A stretch of 64,000 bases of DNA from Mya arenaria (GCF_026914265.1 NC_069129.1:25527650-25591649), one strand, 5' to 3'. Shown: positions 47,901 through 60,914, counted from the stretch's first letter. Notes: generated by a model from the letters alone, not told the origin. Numbers and translations: made by a program.

Positions 47901-48950
47901 TCGACCTCTTAAGCTTAAAACTGCTTTTCAAAGATCTGACTGTATTTTATTTTCATTTTGAATTAAGGAACAGTCAATAAACAATTAAATCTAAAAAAGG
48001 TGTTCAGGTACAATCTAATTTGGAGGTATTTTTCATACTTTGACCTTGAAATGACATAAATGTATAACATATGATGTTGTATAGCAATTAAAAGAACATT
48101 ATGGGAGAAATAATGTCAATATGAAAATTAACACTTCTTTTATTAATGAGCATTGCCATATCAAAGTGTAAAATTTAACTGAATTTAACTGCAGCTATCT
48201 TGGACGCCTTTTTCGATTTTTTTCGGTTCGCACCATGTGTTTGCAAGTTCTGGCACCAGTTCGATAAACTACAGACTTTGCCTTGAATTTAAATATACAA
48301 CATTGGGTTTATCTTTATTTGTTGCCTCTCTTTTCAAATTCAACAGTTTGTTACTCCACTATAAATGTATTTCAAGACTGTATAAACCTTTAACTGTTTG
48401 ACATTAATAGTAGACAAATGGTTAATTCTTGGCCACCGGTTTTTGATTTATTAGCAGTTTAAGCACGCGTATATCATTTACCATTAAGATTCTATTAAAA
48501 TTAGCTTGCTGGCAAAGCAATATTTTCAACAAAATCAAACAAATGTTATGGTACGTTATTTGGCTGGTGTAACTTACCATTACATCAGATCAACAAGTTC
48601 ATCTTAGAGTGCTTATGGACGCAAGTCTTTAGTTTTATTTTTTCACAATCAAGCTTATTCAATAGTTAGAAATCTTTGAAAGCTCGGGTCCTGTCGAAAA
48701 CCAGCAAGATCCAACAGGCATGACTAGATTATGGACATTGAAATCATCAAAATTGCAAAACAATACAGCTTACTATCCGATATTCACGAAACGTAGACAA
48801 TAGTTCCTTTTAAAATACAGAAGTTCCCCTAATTCGTGACTGAATTATGGCCCTTGAAAGTGTCAAAATTGCTACAAAGGTGGCGGAGGGTAGGAAAATA
48901 TAAAAACATAGTTTGCTTCTGTTTCCTTTCTTTACAGGTTAAATCTCCTC
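44961..48950. other. No gene seen
   Basis: AT-rich DNA. A stretch at 45130-45340 is similar to 19200-19440. Open frames up to 121 aa (45140-45505, minus) have no recognisable domain, and that frame is not preserved in the related 19.2-kb copy. Nothing else is supported. Confidence 0.45.
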
Positions 48951-48959
48951 TTAAACTGC

Positions 48960-49575
48960 AAATCAAAAACCTTTGACTTTGAAAGCCAATGACTTCCTTC
49001 TACTTTCCATCTTAGCCACTAATGACTTCCTTAGCAAGTTTTGACTGTCTTTGCAACCAATTACATCCTTACCTATAGATGACAAGCTTACCAAATACTT
49101 ACATTCATGCAAACAATGCTTTCCTAAGCAACTTCTACCCTCCTTAGAATCCTATGATTTCCTTAGAAACCACTTACTTCCTCCCAACCGCCCATATCCA
49201 TTGCAACTAATGATTTTCTTCATGACCTATGACTCCCTTAGCATTCAATAAATTTCCTTGTAACTACTTACTTCCTTAGCAACCAAAGACTTCCTAAGCA
49301 AACGATCATTTCTGTACCATTTACTTTCATCCATAGCAACCAACCAATTACTGCCTTAGCATCTACAAACTTACTTAAACACCAAAGTCTTCCATATTTA
49401 CCAATGACTTCCTAAGCAACCAATGACACCCTTAGCAACATTTTTTTTTCTGTTTCATTTACCTTCACCCATAGCAACCAATGACTCCATTAGGAGTTAA
49501 TGATTTCTAGCAACCATTTATTACCTTAGCAATCTATTACCTTTTCAGCAATCTACGATTTTCTTTAGCATATTT
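48960..49575. repeat. Diverged minisatellite built on TAGCAACCAATGACTTCCT
   Basis: Many imperfect copies of 'cttagcaaccaatgacttc' occur, at irregular spacing of roughly 20-40 bp (for example near 48985, 49015, 49265, 49335, 49405, 49420, 49470). No protein is encoded. It ends before the region that aligns with the upstream flank of HSPA12-like copy A. Confidence 0.75.
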
Positions 49576-50389
49576 GGTAAAATGCTGCCCGAAACGTTCG
49601 GTCAATGTCCTTGATATTTTGGCAAGCTTTGAGAATCCATCGGATCAGTGTCGGCAATAAGAAATTTCGAGGTGTTTTTCGCACATTATTATGTATTCGT
49701 TTACTTACTTGTAAATCTATATAAATCGCAAAAAAATGCACGTTCTACGTAACAAAACAGTGATGGTTGCTCACGTGAACTAGCACGAAATGTTCTAATT
49801 GAACTATCGGTATGTTAGCTATTGCCTTTACGTACATGCTCTGGATAGAAAACAACGCTTACAAAACAATATAGACGTCAGATAGTTGCGTTTAGTATCT
49901 ATGGTAAATGTTTTTACGTAATAACACTACCTATTGGTCATAGTCATTACCAGGTCTTTAATGCGACCATCACTACATATTTACTAAATATTTACGCCAT
50001 GCCAGTGCATTTCGTTCAACAAAATAAATGTAAAAAAAAAACATTTAAGCTTATATCAAATATTAGGTCTTGTGCATGTTATGTATGAAAACTAAATACG
50101 TTAGAATAAAGCTTGACTATAAAGGACACTAATTAAACGTTTTTTCGGTGTATAATTTATTACAGTTCGGTTCATTATGATCGTAATAATGATTTAACTT
50201 TGGAATCGAGCTTTAAGTCAAAAATAGCCTTGTGTGATATATTTGTAAAAACTATCTTGTTGCAACTTTTGAAGTGAATGAAACTGTTTATTTAGTACGT
50301 GTCATTTCGCGTTTTGGAAACATGGTTACACTTATATAATGTAAACTACAGGAACAACCCAACTAGTCCAACATTTAAGCAAATAAGTC
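49576..50389. other. Upstream region of HSPA12-like copy B
   Basis: From about 49900 the DNA aligns with 23230-23760. The CCAAT-containing phrase at 49925-49950 is the best conserved part. I find no convincing perfect heat-shock element (alternating GAA/TTC triplets) or TATA box. Confidence 0.5.
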
Positions 50390-53300
50390 ATGGCTACCGC
50401 AAAAGGTGAAGATTCATCAATCAAACTCTCAGGAGATGACTTGCCTACATCAACGAAACCAGGAAAGAAACATCTTATGATTGCCGCAATTGACCTTGGC
50501 ACTACATTCACTGGCTATGCATTTTCCATGACGGAACCTCTTGAGGATCCAATCAACTGCAGCCTTTTTGAGACAGAGGGCTTGAGAAGTGAAAAGGGTC
50601 CCACATGCGTTTTGCTTAATCCAGATGAAACCTTTAACGCGTTTGGATACGAAGCACAAAAGAATTATGAAGAATTGGGTGATACTAAAACCGACGGATA
50701 TTACTTCTTCGAGCGCTTCAAAATGAGCCTCTACAAAACGAAGGTACTCTTGGCAAATTTATTTAATATGTATATAATAATGCTTGCATCTTATATAAAC
50801 TAGTTTAGCGTCGTTTGCTTTCTGTTAAAATGCGGATAGACGTTGCCATTACTACTTTAAGATCGTGTTGTACCTGTTAACATGCAGAAATTTTAACATG
50901 CGTTGTCATGTTTGCAGAAACTTTCTCGTGAAACGAAGATTAAAGACCTTAACGGGAAAGAGCTCCTAGCAATAGATGTTTTCTCAAAAGTGATTAGTCA
51001 CCTTTCAGAAGATTTTTACGAAAAGCTGAGTAAACAAAAGACGGGAATTTCTTCAGACGATGTTTTGTGGCTCATTACAGTTCCGGCAATCTGGTCAGAC
51101 GCGGCTAAGCAGTTCATGCGAGAAGCAGCAAACAAGGTTCAGTTTAGTAAATGACTGCATTTCACTTATAACTCACATATTCAAACTTTGTTCATCAACA
51201 TAGTTTTGGTCAACAGTAAATACTACGATATTATGAACAACTGAACATGAACATTTGTTCTTTTTTGATTCATATTAGTTTAATTAAGCTCGATTATGAA
51301 GAAAACTGATATAGCTTTTAGACTCGCACACGATCCCGATTCCTGGGAAGAAACCAGTACTAATGTCAATTTTGAGAGGCTATTAGAAAATTTTCATTGT
51401 GGGAATCAAACTCACAACGTTTTGAATGATAGGCTGACACCTATACCATTGGACCACTCTCACCCTTATATATTCAAGGCTGAAATTAAAGACGAAGACC
51501 TAAAACTTATTTTGGAGCCAGAGGCTGCGTCTCTTTTCTGCAACATGCAAAAATCATGTAAAATTGTGAAGGTTGACGACACAGTTGCACTGGAACCATT
51601 TCCTGTTGGACAAAAATATATTGTTGCTGATTTAGGCGGTAACTGTTTACATATATTATCTTTATACTCAAATAACTGATATACATAACGGAGTGTATCG
51701 CCTGATTTTGTGTTTTTTTATACTACATTATCACTTGTTACAAAGAAGCCCATAAATACAGGACATAAAATAGAAAAGTATTTACTGTTACCAATTGATA
51801 AGTGTATATGGGTTACTTTTTAGACGGTAAGAACAGTTAAAACCTATCAATTACATATTTCATTTAACTTTCCATAAACTAGGTTGTAACGGAACCGTTT
51901 TGATGTCTGTGAATAGATAAAACCTGATATAAAATATTTGTTATAAGGAATATTAGGCAGACGGTTATAATCAAAAACAACAAACTTATTATTAAGATCA
52001 GTTGCAGGTTAGACGCTGTGGTTATTTTCCTTTGACAAGGGAAAGCACTGTGCTTGTAAATCGCTTCTTATTCACGCGCAAACCTGTCGTTAAAAATTAA
52101 CACAGGGCACAAGTCCAGAGCTAATTGCAGTTTCCTGATTGCTGAAATAGACAGGCACTTATTAACTGACCTTAAGTGCATTAAACATATCCCTTTAATT
52201 GTCTCGCAAACATTTAATGCGAAATGAAAAATAGCTGCCATTCGGGGTGGGGACATGTTTTGTTTAATCTCTAACGTGGCGCACTCTTTATTTAATGTGT
52301 TTTATGTGGTATATCAATACATTTCACCTCTGCTTTTTTTCCATCACTTATAAGAACGGTTAATCTTATCTTATGTTTACCTTCATTCGTTTAATGTTAA
52401 AACGAATGATAACAATATCACATATTCAACCTCGTCTTTGAGGTCTTGCGTCAAAATTAGTCATGTTACATAAATGCAATACTGCTTTAACAACAAATAA
52501 AGGCAAGAAAATAATACACGCCCTAACAATATAATAACATACCGCAGTAGTATAAATAATTTCTTGCAATATATTCGACTGCATCCGTCAGATCCAAAAG
52601 TCAGAATAGAAGTGATTTAGACGGGAATGTTATGGGTATTTTGGTTAATTAAGAACTGCCTATGTTTCTATTAATAACTCACTCAAATAAGAACCGGATT
52701 GACCAAGACCATACATGTACTTTACAATTATAACACATGATTAAAAGAACGGGTTGTTACTTATAAGACACTACAAATGTTTTAAGTTTAACAATCGCTT
52801 TTCGATTTTAAAGGGGGAACGGCTGATTTAGCAGTACATGAAATTCTAGAGGACCACAATTTGAGAGAGATCGCAAGGTCAGACGGCGACGCATACGGAG
52901 GGATTTTGGTGGACGAGGCGTTTCAAGAATTTATTTCTGATTTTTTTGGACGGAACGTTGTTCAGCGCTTACTTGAAACGCAAACAGACGCGTATATGGA
53001 AATTCTGAAATCCTTTGAAGTAAAAAAGCGAGCATTCCGAAGCGACACACTATCGATTATTCTCAACATGCCTTATGTGGCATTCAGAGATGCAATCGAA
53101 GCTTGCGAGGTTTCTTATGACGATGCAATTCGTGAGGCCAATGCAAAGTGCACAGGAAAGGCTGAATATATGCGGGATGGTAAGTTTAAAATTACCGCTG
53201 AAATCATGAAAGGATTTTTTAATAAGGCAGTTGATGGTATTGTCAAATTCATCCAACAGATGCGCTCAAACGATGAGCTTGGCATGATCAACACCGTTTT

Positions 53301-53907
53301 GATGGTCGGTGGATTTTCGGAATCGAAATACGTCCAAGAACGCATTGAAAATGATATACCTGGAGTAAGGCTCGTCATTCCTACCGATCCTTCACTGGCT
53401 GTTTTGAAAGGTGCAGTTTTGTTTGGCAAACATCCACAAGCAATAACGGAAAGAATAGCACGGTTCTCCTATGGGTTTTCCATTGCTAGACCTTTCGAGG
53501 AAGGTATCGACCCAGAAGAGCTAAAAGTAACACAGAATGGAATGGTCTTATGCAATGAGGTTTTTAACAAATTAATTACTAGAGGTGGAATTTTGAAGAA
53601 AAGACAGTTGTATTTCGGCGTTGTAAGGTATAATGTTAATACCGATACCCCTTTGACCGTATTGTTATCATCACTGCTTCCAATTGAGTCACAAGTTTAC
53701 AAATCAACAAAAGTGGATCCAAAGTATACCACCGCAGAAGAAGAGTGTGAGGAATTAGGAAAATTGACAATACATCCACCACCTACACGTTGGCCTTTTG
53801 ACAGCGAAATTCTTCAAGGAATCATCGTCTTTGAAAGTGAATTGAAAGCCATTGCAATCAACGTTGAAACCAAGCAAATATATCTGGCAAATCTTGATTG
53901 CCTTTGA
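50390..53907 (+). CDS. HSPA12-like Hsp70 family protein, copy B (intact, 608 aa)
   Basis: Exons 50390-50743, 50918-51136, 51479-51638 and 52814-53907 (TGA) join in one frame. Splice sites are AAG|GTACTC...GCAG|AAA, AAG|GTTCAG...CAAG|GCT and GCG|GTAACT...AAAG|GGG. The product has the actin-like ATPase signature of the HSPA12 branch of Hsp70: phosphate-1 AAIDLGTTFTGYAF (residues 32-45), VPAIWSDAAKQFMREAA in exon 2, LILEPEAAS (201-209), phosphate-2 VADLGGGTADLAVH (240-253, split by intron 3) and the adenosine motif VLMVGGFSES (406-415). It lacks the canonical Hsp70 substrate-binding domain and EEVD tail; HSPA12A/B of vertebrates (about 680 aa) share this architecture. It is cytosolic by expectation, with no signal peptide or membrane segment. 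In bivalves this family is expanded and often linked to stress or immune responses; the function here is inferred from family. The start ATG follows a short leader that is conserved with copy A. Confidence 0.93.
51285..51475 (-). mobile_element. tRNA-derived SINE-like sequence in intron 2, copy B
   Basis: On the minus strand GTGGTCCAATGGTATAGGTG (box-A-like) is followed about 30 bases later by GTGAGTTTGATTCCCAC (box-B-like) and a tail containing 'tagtactggtttcttcccag'. It is the better preserved of the two copies. It ends only a few bases before the exon-3 acceptor at 51478, so it probably supplies or abuts the polypyrimidine region. Orthologous to 24610-24790. Confidence 0.65.
51639..52813 (+). 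other. Intron 3 of HSPA12-like copy B
   Basis: Phase-1 intron, GTAACT to 'gattttaaag', aligned in patches with 24959-25813. No gene or clear transposon is seen in it. Confidence 0.75.
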
Positions 53908-55595
53908 AGTAGTCTACGACAGAAGTATAAATGGTGTGCATTCGGACGGTTTTAGTTAAACGGTTTTATGAAAAGTAAAATTTTGTTAACAAGGCCGTAA
54001 AAAACTATGACTGAATTGTAGTCTAAATCGATATATGCAACTAGAATCAATTGAAATATGCGAAGCCATGTTGACTGCCTATTTTTAACAGGACAAACTT
54101 GATGAAATGGTGTTGAAAATGTTCCGAAAAGCTAATCAGTGAGTCGCCAAAAGTAACTTTTGAGAGCGAATGAAAAAGAAAAGTTAACGAGAAAAGCAAA
54201 TGATATAAATTTTGTAATAATTTTCATATGTACTATTAACTTCTTTCAGTGTCCAGTCATTGGCCGGTTACAAACAGGACAAACATTTCACATGATGTAT
54301 ATGAACAGTCAAAAGAATCATATGTACTGATAACACCAAGTAATATTTCTTTAGCTTTATTTCAGTTTTGTATATAAGTAGATTTGTACACATTTCATTG
54401 CTAACCGCTTTGTTAATATTGTATATGTATCTCTCCACCAAATTAAACATTTCAAATAAGGTATATGCAGTCAAATGTATATATACTGATAACACCAAGT
54501 TTTTTTTTCTGTTCCTTTATTTCAGTTTTGTATATAAATAGATTTGTTCTAATTTCATTGTTACTTGCTTTGTTCATTATTATTGTAAGTGTATCCCTCC
54601 ACCAAATTAAAATGGAATAGATATGTTTTTTTGCGATAATATCAATAACCCGATATATTCAAATACGAAACAGAAGTGATGCGTATCGAAACGTGAGGGA
54701 AAGTCGTATAGATATTTTCTTTATATTATATAAGATGTGGTGCCTGAAACATTTCAATAGTTCCTTATAGCTTTATTTGTGTTAAAAAACCAAAAACAAC
54801 AACATGTATACAGTTCATGATAACAATTAAACTATGGGTTATGTAAACCTGGTATCACACCTTGTAATTTGATCAATTCACTCATGTAGATTGTTTAAGC
54901 AGATTGTTCATAATTTGATTATATAGTGCGTGTGGTAATTATTGATCTAGTGTATTCTTTATTTATAGAATATTTGCTTTTGTAAATAATGCAATGAAAA
55001 CTGTTTCTTATAAAAGCTGGCTGTCATTGAATCAATATACATTTAAAAGTACTTCTAGTTGCAACTACTCTTGTATTGTTTGAAATAATACCGGTTATTA
55101 TTTTTGTGTGAAATCAATATCAATGTTAATGAAATGTACATGTATTACCATCTGTCATATAAATAAAACAGTTGATTTGAGTTGGTCTCTGTTTTAAACC
55201 ATGTAAAACTGGACGGTTGTTTTTGTTATCAAAACAGATGCCTCCCCTATGGTGTGTCATTAAGACAGGACATTTATCATTGGGAAAAAGAAAAAAATAT
55301 ATGTATGGAAACACATAGAACGCTTGAAACAGAAACAGCGGGACAGGCACAGAAAGTACCTACTGCTGCTGACACTGTCATCAGAATAAAATGCTTGAGT
55401 CTAGTTAAAGTGATGCACTCCATGTTATCCTCAAATAATGGTAGTCTAGTTAAAGTGATGCACTCCGTGTTAAATGTATATTAAAAGTCAAGTTTGAAAT
55501 ATGACTGACTAAAAATTAGTACTTCTCATTTTTATTGAGTTTATTTGTTTGCTGAATACTACTGTATTCTGTATGCTGCTGTAACATTAAATTGG
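53908..55595. other. Downstream of HSPA12-like copy B
   Basis: Aligns with 26902-28740. It contains a local duplication of 'actgataacaccaagt...tttatttcagttttgtatataa' (about 54326-54380 and 54485-54540), and another at 55390-55475 ('gtctagttaaagtgatgcactcc' twice). No gene is supported. Confidence 0.6.
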
Positions 55596-56405
55596 TGACG
55601 GATCCTCGACTAGGGACACCTGGCCTAGACGCTGTACTTTGTGTTTACAAATATTCAAAATCCTCCAAGTGGTTCAAGAGATATGGAGCGTACACAAAAT
55701 ATAGTCATATGACTCTTGACCTCTAAGAGTGACATTGACCTTGAATTGAGCTACTTGTAAAATGCGATTTGTACATCGTCTCAATATGGTGAATCTTTGT
55801 GGCAACTAATTACAAAATCCTTCAACGGTTAAAATGATATGGAGTGGACACGAAATGTTGTCATATGATCTTTGACCTATAGGTATGACCTTGAACCGAG
55901 CTTGTTGTTACATGCACTCTGCATATCATCTCAATATGATTCACTATTGTGGGTTGTTATTTCAAAACCCTTCAAGCAGTTCACAGATTTGTAGCGGATC
56001 CGTTATTATGTCATATGACCTTTGACCTCTAGGTGTGACCTTGATCTAAAACCGAACTGGTTGTAACATGCGCTCTGCATATCGTCTCAATATGGTGAAC
56101 TTTTGTAGGGTATTTCAAAATCCTTCATGCGGTTCACGAGCTATGGAGCTGTGACGTTATGTTGTAATATGACCTTTGACCTCTAGGTGTGACCTTGATC
56201 TTAAACCGAACTGGTTGTAACATGCGCTCTGCACATCGTCTTAATATTGTAATATATGATTCTGTTGACATTTGGAATTGCATCAGCATTGTATGGTTAA
56301 CGTTTATTCCAATTGTCCATACATGCTAATCCATACATAATCTGACCCTTGGGGGTTGTGTTGAAGTAACCATTAACTTTATATCATTTAATGCTTGTTA
56401 ACAGT

Positions 56406-57095
56406 ATTTACCGAGTACAGTATTTACCGATTTGAGTAATTCCTAAAGTTGTCAAGGAACAGTCATTTTTGCTGTATTGTTTATGTTGGAAACTACATAG
56501 TGCGTTGTAATACATTATTGCATTTCCAAAACATGAATGTTATTTCAAGTGTGTATTGTCATATGATAAGTACTTACCATAGTCTTTGTTGAATGCAAAC
56601 ATGCATTTAATTAATCCATTTTATTACTTGCTACAGTCTATTTGTAATATCCGCGCGTTCCAGATTTGGGATTCTAGGGTTATGTAAAGTGTGTGTGTTG
56701 TGATAATTTCAAGTTATTCAAGGTTAAATGGCAACAGTCACTGCCCTTTGTTAATAACTGTATGTTTTACCCGATGTGTATGCATAACATTACTGGTTAT
56801 TTCCTCGACCGAAGTACTTTTGGGACTAGGAATTCCTCGTCAAAGCCCATTGGATGATAAATTCGTAGGAAGTCTTCTATTGGTCAAAACTCCTTTTGAC
56901 TTCATTCCTAACCGACTGTCGGGTATATACGCGACTCATTTTCCAAATCCGCAATTCAGTTCTTTTCTTGATCGTATGATCAGATCTCTTTTGATAACTT
57001 TTGACCAGAAACACATACTGTAAAGTAAATATCCTAAAATGGCATTGGCATTCATTAATGGAACAGTAGTAATTAAAATACCAATGCAATGGAAA
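56406..57095. other. ~690-bp insertion in copy B of unknown nature
   Basis: The flanks (gcttgttaacagt / ttgcgctgctactg) are adjacent in copy A at about 29390-29405. The inserted DNA starts with a repeated 'acagtatttaccga' and has no clear terminal inverted repeats. A 110-aa open frame (56691-57023) is not recognised. It is either an insertion here or a deletion in copy A. Confidence 0.55.
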
Positions 57096-57311
57096 TTGCG
57101 CTGCTACTGTTATTGATAAAACATAGGTTCTTGAAGTTGTACTATTTGAACTTGAAATATTGAAGATATAAAATGAAACTCATTGGAATGAGAAATGTTG
57201 ATTTATCTTGTTCCACATCGGTTAATTAGACGCCATCCTGACATAGATTGAAAGAGAGCCAGATGTTTTACAATATAGTGAATATTTGTGGGTTATTTCA
57301 AAATCATTTAA

Positions 57312-57617
57312 AGGCCTAGTTTATGCCTCCTATAAGTGCCACCACCCATCCCCCACCCCCAAAAAAGAAGAAATCCGTGTATTTGTACACAACCTCTGTT
57401 AATTGATCTTAATCTTATTGCCTAATTGTCTTATCTGATCTCCAATCTGAGTATCCTGCTGTGCAGTTTTGAATGTTTTATTATAAAAATGGACCCTATG
57501 TGGCCCTGAGCCAATAAACGAATACACAGGAAATGGGCCCCTACTGTGACACCAGTGCAATTAGCAGGAGATGCACAGCAGGGGATTATCATGCCAAACA
57601 TTCCTTAAACTAGGCCT
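57312..57617. mobile_element. 306-bp TTAA-target MITE, copy B only
   Basis: Inverted ends AGGCCTAGTTTA / TAAACTAGGCCT are flanked by TTAA on both sides (57308-57311 and 57618-57621). Copy A has the empty site 'aaaatcattcaagcggttca' near 29600. Non-coding. Its ends differ from those of the 21417/36780 family, so it is a second TTAA family. Confidence 0.88.
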
Positions 57618-58330
57618 TTAAGCGGCCCACGAGATTTGGAACGGACACAATAAATGGTCATATTATAGTAATATGAACTTTGACCTAAAGGGTAATTTGA
57701 CCTTGAACTTTGCCAGTTGTAGCATGCGTTATTAATATCGTCTCAAAATGGTGAATATCTGTGGGTAGTATTCTTAAAATCCTTGAAGCAGTTCCAGATA
57801 TATGAAGCACACACGAAATATAGTCATATGACATTTGATCTCTAGGTGTGAAATGGTGAACATTTGTGGCAAATAATAAAAAAAATCCTTCAAGCGGTTC
57901 AAGAGATATGGAGCGGACACGAAATGTTGTCGTGTCGACTTTGACCAAGTGTGACTTTGGTCTTGAACAGGGGCTCTGCACATCGTTTCAATATGGTTAT
58001 CATTTGTGGGATAGTTATTTCAAAATCCTTCCAACAGTTCAAGAGCTATTGAGTAGACAGAAATCTAGTAATATAATAGTCATATGACATTTGACTTCGA
58101 AGTGTGACTTTGACCTAGAACCAAACTGGTTGCACATCGTTTCAATATGTTGAACATTTGTGGCGAGTTATTTCAAAATCCCTCAAACGGTTCAAGAGAG
58201 TTGACACGAAATATAGTCATATGACCATTGACCTTAAAGTCATTGACCTTGAACCGAACTGGTTGTGACAGATCGACAGACGGACAATTCAAGCAAAACA
58301 ATTTGTCTACCCATTTTTGCGGGGAGATAT

Positions 58331-59667
58331 ATTTAATTAATTAATATTTATAGCCTTACAATCTGAATCACAAACTTTGTCAACACCCTCCATACAATGT
58401 ACAAAGGCACATCCATCAAAATCATAGGAGTGGTTCCTTACAGGAGGGATTTTTCCTATGTGCAGTATTACAGTTGAAAATTTCTTCTTAGTACAAACAG
58501 CTCCTATGACTCTTGATTTAACAGGTCGGCTGAAAAACAACGTCTTATGAGGCCGAATGAAATTAATGTTAATCTTCAAAGGCACCGCTGCATACATTTC
58601 AATATCTTCATGTTTATACTCCTTAAATATCATTTATACTGGAAATTGTATTTTAAGCTTTAGAATTGTACTGAAAGTACATTTTTATAAAAAAATATTA
58701 TGATGAAACTATTTAGATTTTTTCTGCAATCCATGAAAATCTATTGTTTAATCAGACATATATCTTCAGTATTCATATAAGCTGATAAATTAAATATTGA
58801 CTACGTAACCTTTTTGGAAAGACATGAAAATAAATGAGTGATATTAAATAAAATCCAATGCCCCCTACATTTTAAAAAAAAAAAAGTACCTGAGAGTTTA
58901 TTTTTTCTTGTCGGTACAAAGAAAAGGCAACCTTTCAGTCCCTTACAAAACAAGCACATTTACCATTTACATGTTGCGACACTATAATGGTGAAAGGCCT
59001 GCATTAGAGTCCATTCTGGTTCAAGATAAATTTTCAGTGACATATATATTCAATGATTTGAAATAAATCAAATGCATATTATGATTTTTAATTTATCAAT
59101 TTAATATCTATATAATCAATAGTTATCAGAACAGCACCAAAAGATAATTTCGTCTGAATTTCAAGATTTTTTCACCAAACTATTGCTTCATTATTTCAGT
59201 AGATACTAAACAAACACATTTTTTTTAGTCTTTTACATTCACAAAACTTACATGATTAAATTTATCTAGAATCAAGATAGTTGTATACTTATTCAACGTC
59301 AGTGTTCATGATTGTGTACATTTTCTTGAAACTTTGGCAAAAGTGATAACAATAACCTTGAACTTCAACATACATAATGATATAACCATAAAACAACAGA
59401 AATGGGTCCATTTTCTGTGACTGAATGTGACTGAAAATAGAATGTCAACGTCCATTGTGCAACATGTTTGAAAATTATTAGAGCTTAAAAGAAAATTCTT
59501 AGTTTCTATTAAGAAACATTTTTCAATGGATGCCAAAACTACCAATTCATATTGAAAGAGTTTCATGATTGCTAGCAAATCACAGAAAACAACATGGACA
59601 CAAACATAAATATAACCAGGAGTTACAGTCCCTAATACAACATTACAACTATTTGTCCACTAGTATA
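58331..59667. other. Shared duplicated DNA between repeat core and RMDN1-like exon, copy B
   Basis: Aligns with 30346-30840 and 35543-36333, bridging the empty site of the 4.7-kb TIR element at about 58930-58940. A segment of about 130 bp at 58465-58610 has no counterpart in copy A. No gene is seen apart from possible 3' untranslated sequence of the RMDN1-like gene. Confidence 0.6.
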
Positions 59668-59736
59668 TCAATCTCTTGTTTTTCGTCCAGCACCTGAGGT
59701 CAGCATGGCTAATAACTGCTTGGCTTCGGCATTAGC
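59668..59736 (-). CDS. RMDN1-like gene, terminal exon, copy B
   Basis: Minus-strand exon, acceptor TTTTCAG|GCT to TGA at 59668-59670, encoding ANAEAKQLLAMLTSGAGRKT followed by RD. It lacks the 24-base addition of copy A and so probably shows the ancestral form. It joins the exon at 60915-61048 in phase 0. Family reasoning as for copy A. Confidence 0.8.
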   Translation of the reverse strand, partial: ANAEAKQLLAMLTSGAGRKTRD

Positions 59737-60914
59737 CTGAAAACAACAAAACAATAAAAAATATATATTAATGAATAACTAATAGCTTTATTACTGGTAT
59801 ATGAATTACATTTGCATGTAACATTAAAACAATGAAACATTCTACATGACAAAACATTTTATAAACTACACACATTCAACATCTTAGTAGTTTTTCAAAC
59901 TTTTTCATCGATATACAATAGTATAAATTCAATATCAATACTTTGAGGGCATAAAAATAATTTCATCAAAAAAATGATATTTACGAATTAAGAAATAATA
60001 ACAATTTGGAAAACACCTCTTAAAAATGTTCACTACCCTACAAAAAAGTTAAGCCTTGTTCAAAACAATAACAATTAATATTCAAAAGTTCACAAATTCT
60101 GAGATGGTATTCAATATTCAACTTAAGTTAATCTTATGGTCATACATCATTGACTTCATTCATTCTATTGGTCAATTATTAATAACAAGTAATCCGATTA
60201 GCTACATCATTCTTAGATCCAAATAGGACCATATTGAATACCAGCCCTGGCCATTTATAAAAACCCTTGGCATGTATCTGTCTAATATGGTGCAATGGAT
60301 ATAGTCCAGTTGAACAGTACACAGAACATGCAACACTACCCTCAGCATGTTGAACCTCAATGGTTAGGAAAAATCCTATAGTTGTTGGTAAAGATACAGC
60401 CTGTTTAACAGTTCAGTCAATGCAGGTCCTTACAACAGTACTCATTTTGATATTTAACATCTAAGACCTTTGACATCTAGGGATGACCTTGACCTATGCA
60501 AAATAGGCCTGGGTCATGCCTCCTCATCATGGTGACTCTTCATTTTAATTATCTGTCTACTATGGTGCAATGGATATGGTTCCCGAATGCAGGCACGAGA
60601 GTACTCCTGGTAGTGAATTTTTTTTTTATAAAATTTGGAAAAAAAAATATTGTCTCTTTTTGTCTTTATATCTCAGTCATTAATCGACTATGTTCTTTTA
60701 AAATCATTTTTATTTTTTTCATTTATTTTATGTCTCAACATTTCACCAACATATGTTCCAAAATGTTTTGCATTTAAATACCGCTTTTTGGGGCCTATTT
60801 CATGCATGGCAGTGCTCGATTTGATCAATTTTGAAAAACGATTTGAATCGATTAAATAGAGTGGCGCATTCAAGGACCATCCACACTCACAACCAAACCT
60901 ATAATATTTCCTAC
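59737..60914 (-). other. Last intron of RMDN1-like gene, copy B
   Basis: About 1.18 kb. The section at 60275-60560 is a repeat fragment resembling 40690-41000 ('gtgcaatggatat' occurs twice; 'gatgaccttgacct' once). Open frames at 60496-60859 are T-rich and not recognised. Confidence 0.65.

Larger units (their letters stand above)
55600..58330. repeat. Tandem-core interspersed repeat, copy B (pearl-like)
   Basis: Paralogue of 28745-30345, with the same start ('ggatcctcgactagggacac'), units and 3' stem ('gacagatcgacagacggaca', 'gcggggagatata'). It is longer because of two insertions: about 690 bp at 56406-57095 and the MITE at 57312-57617. Two units carry the perfect string TGACCTTTGACCT (56016 and 56170). 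Confidence 0.7.
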
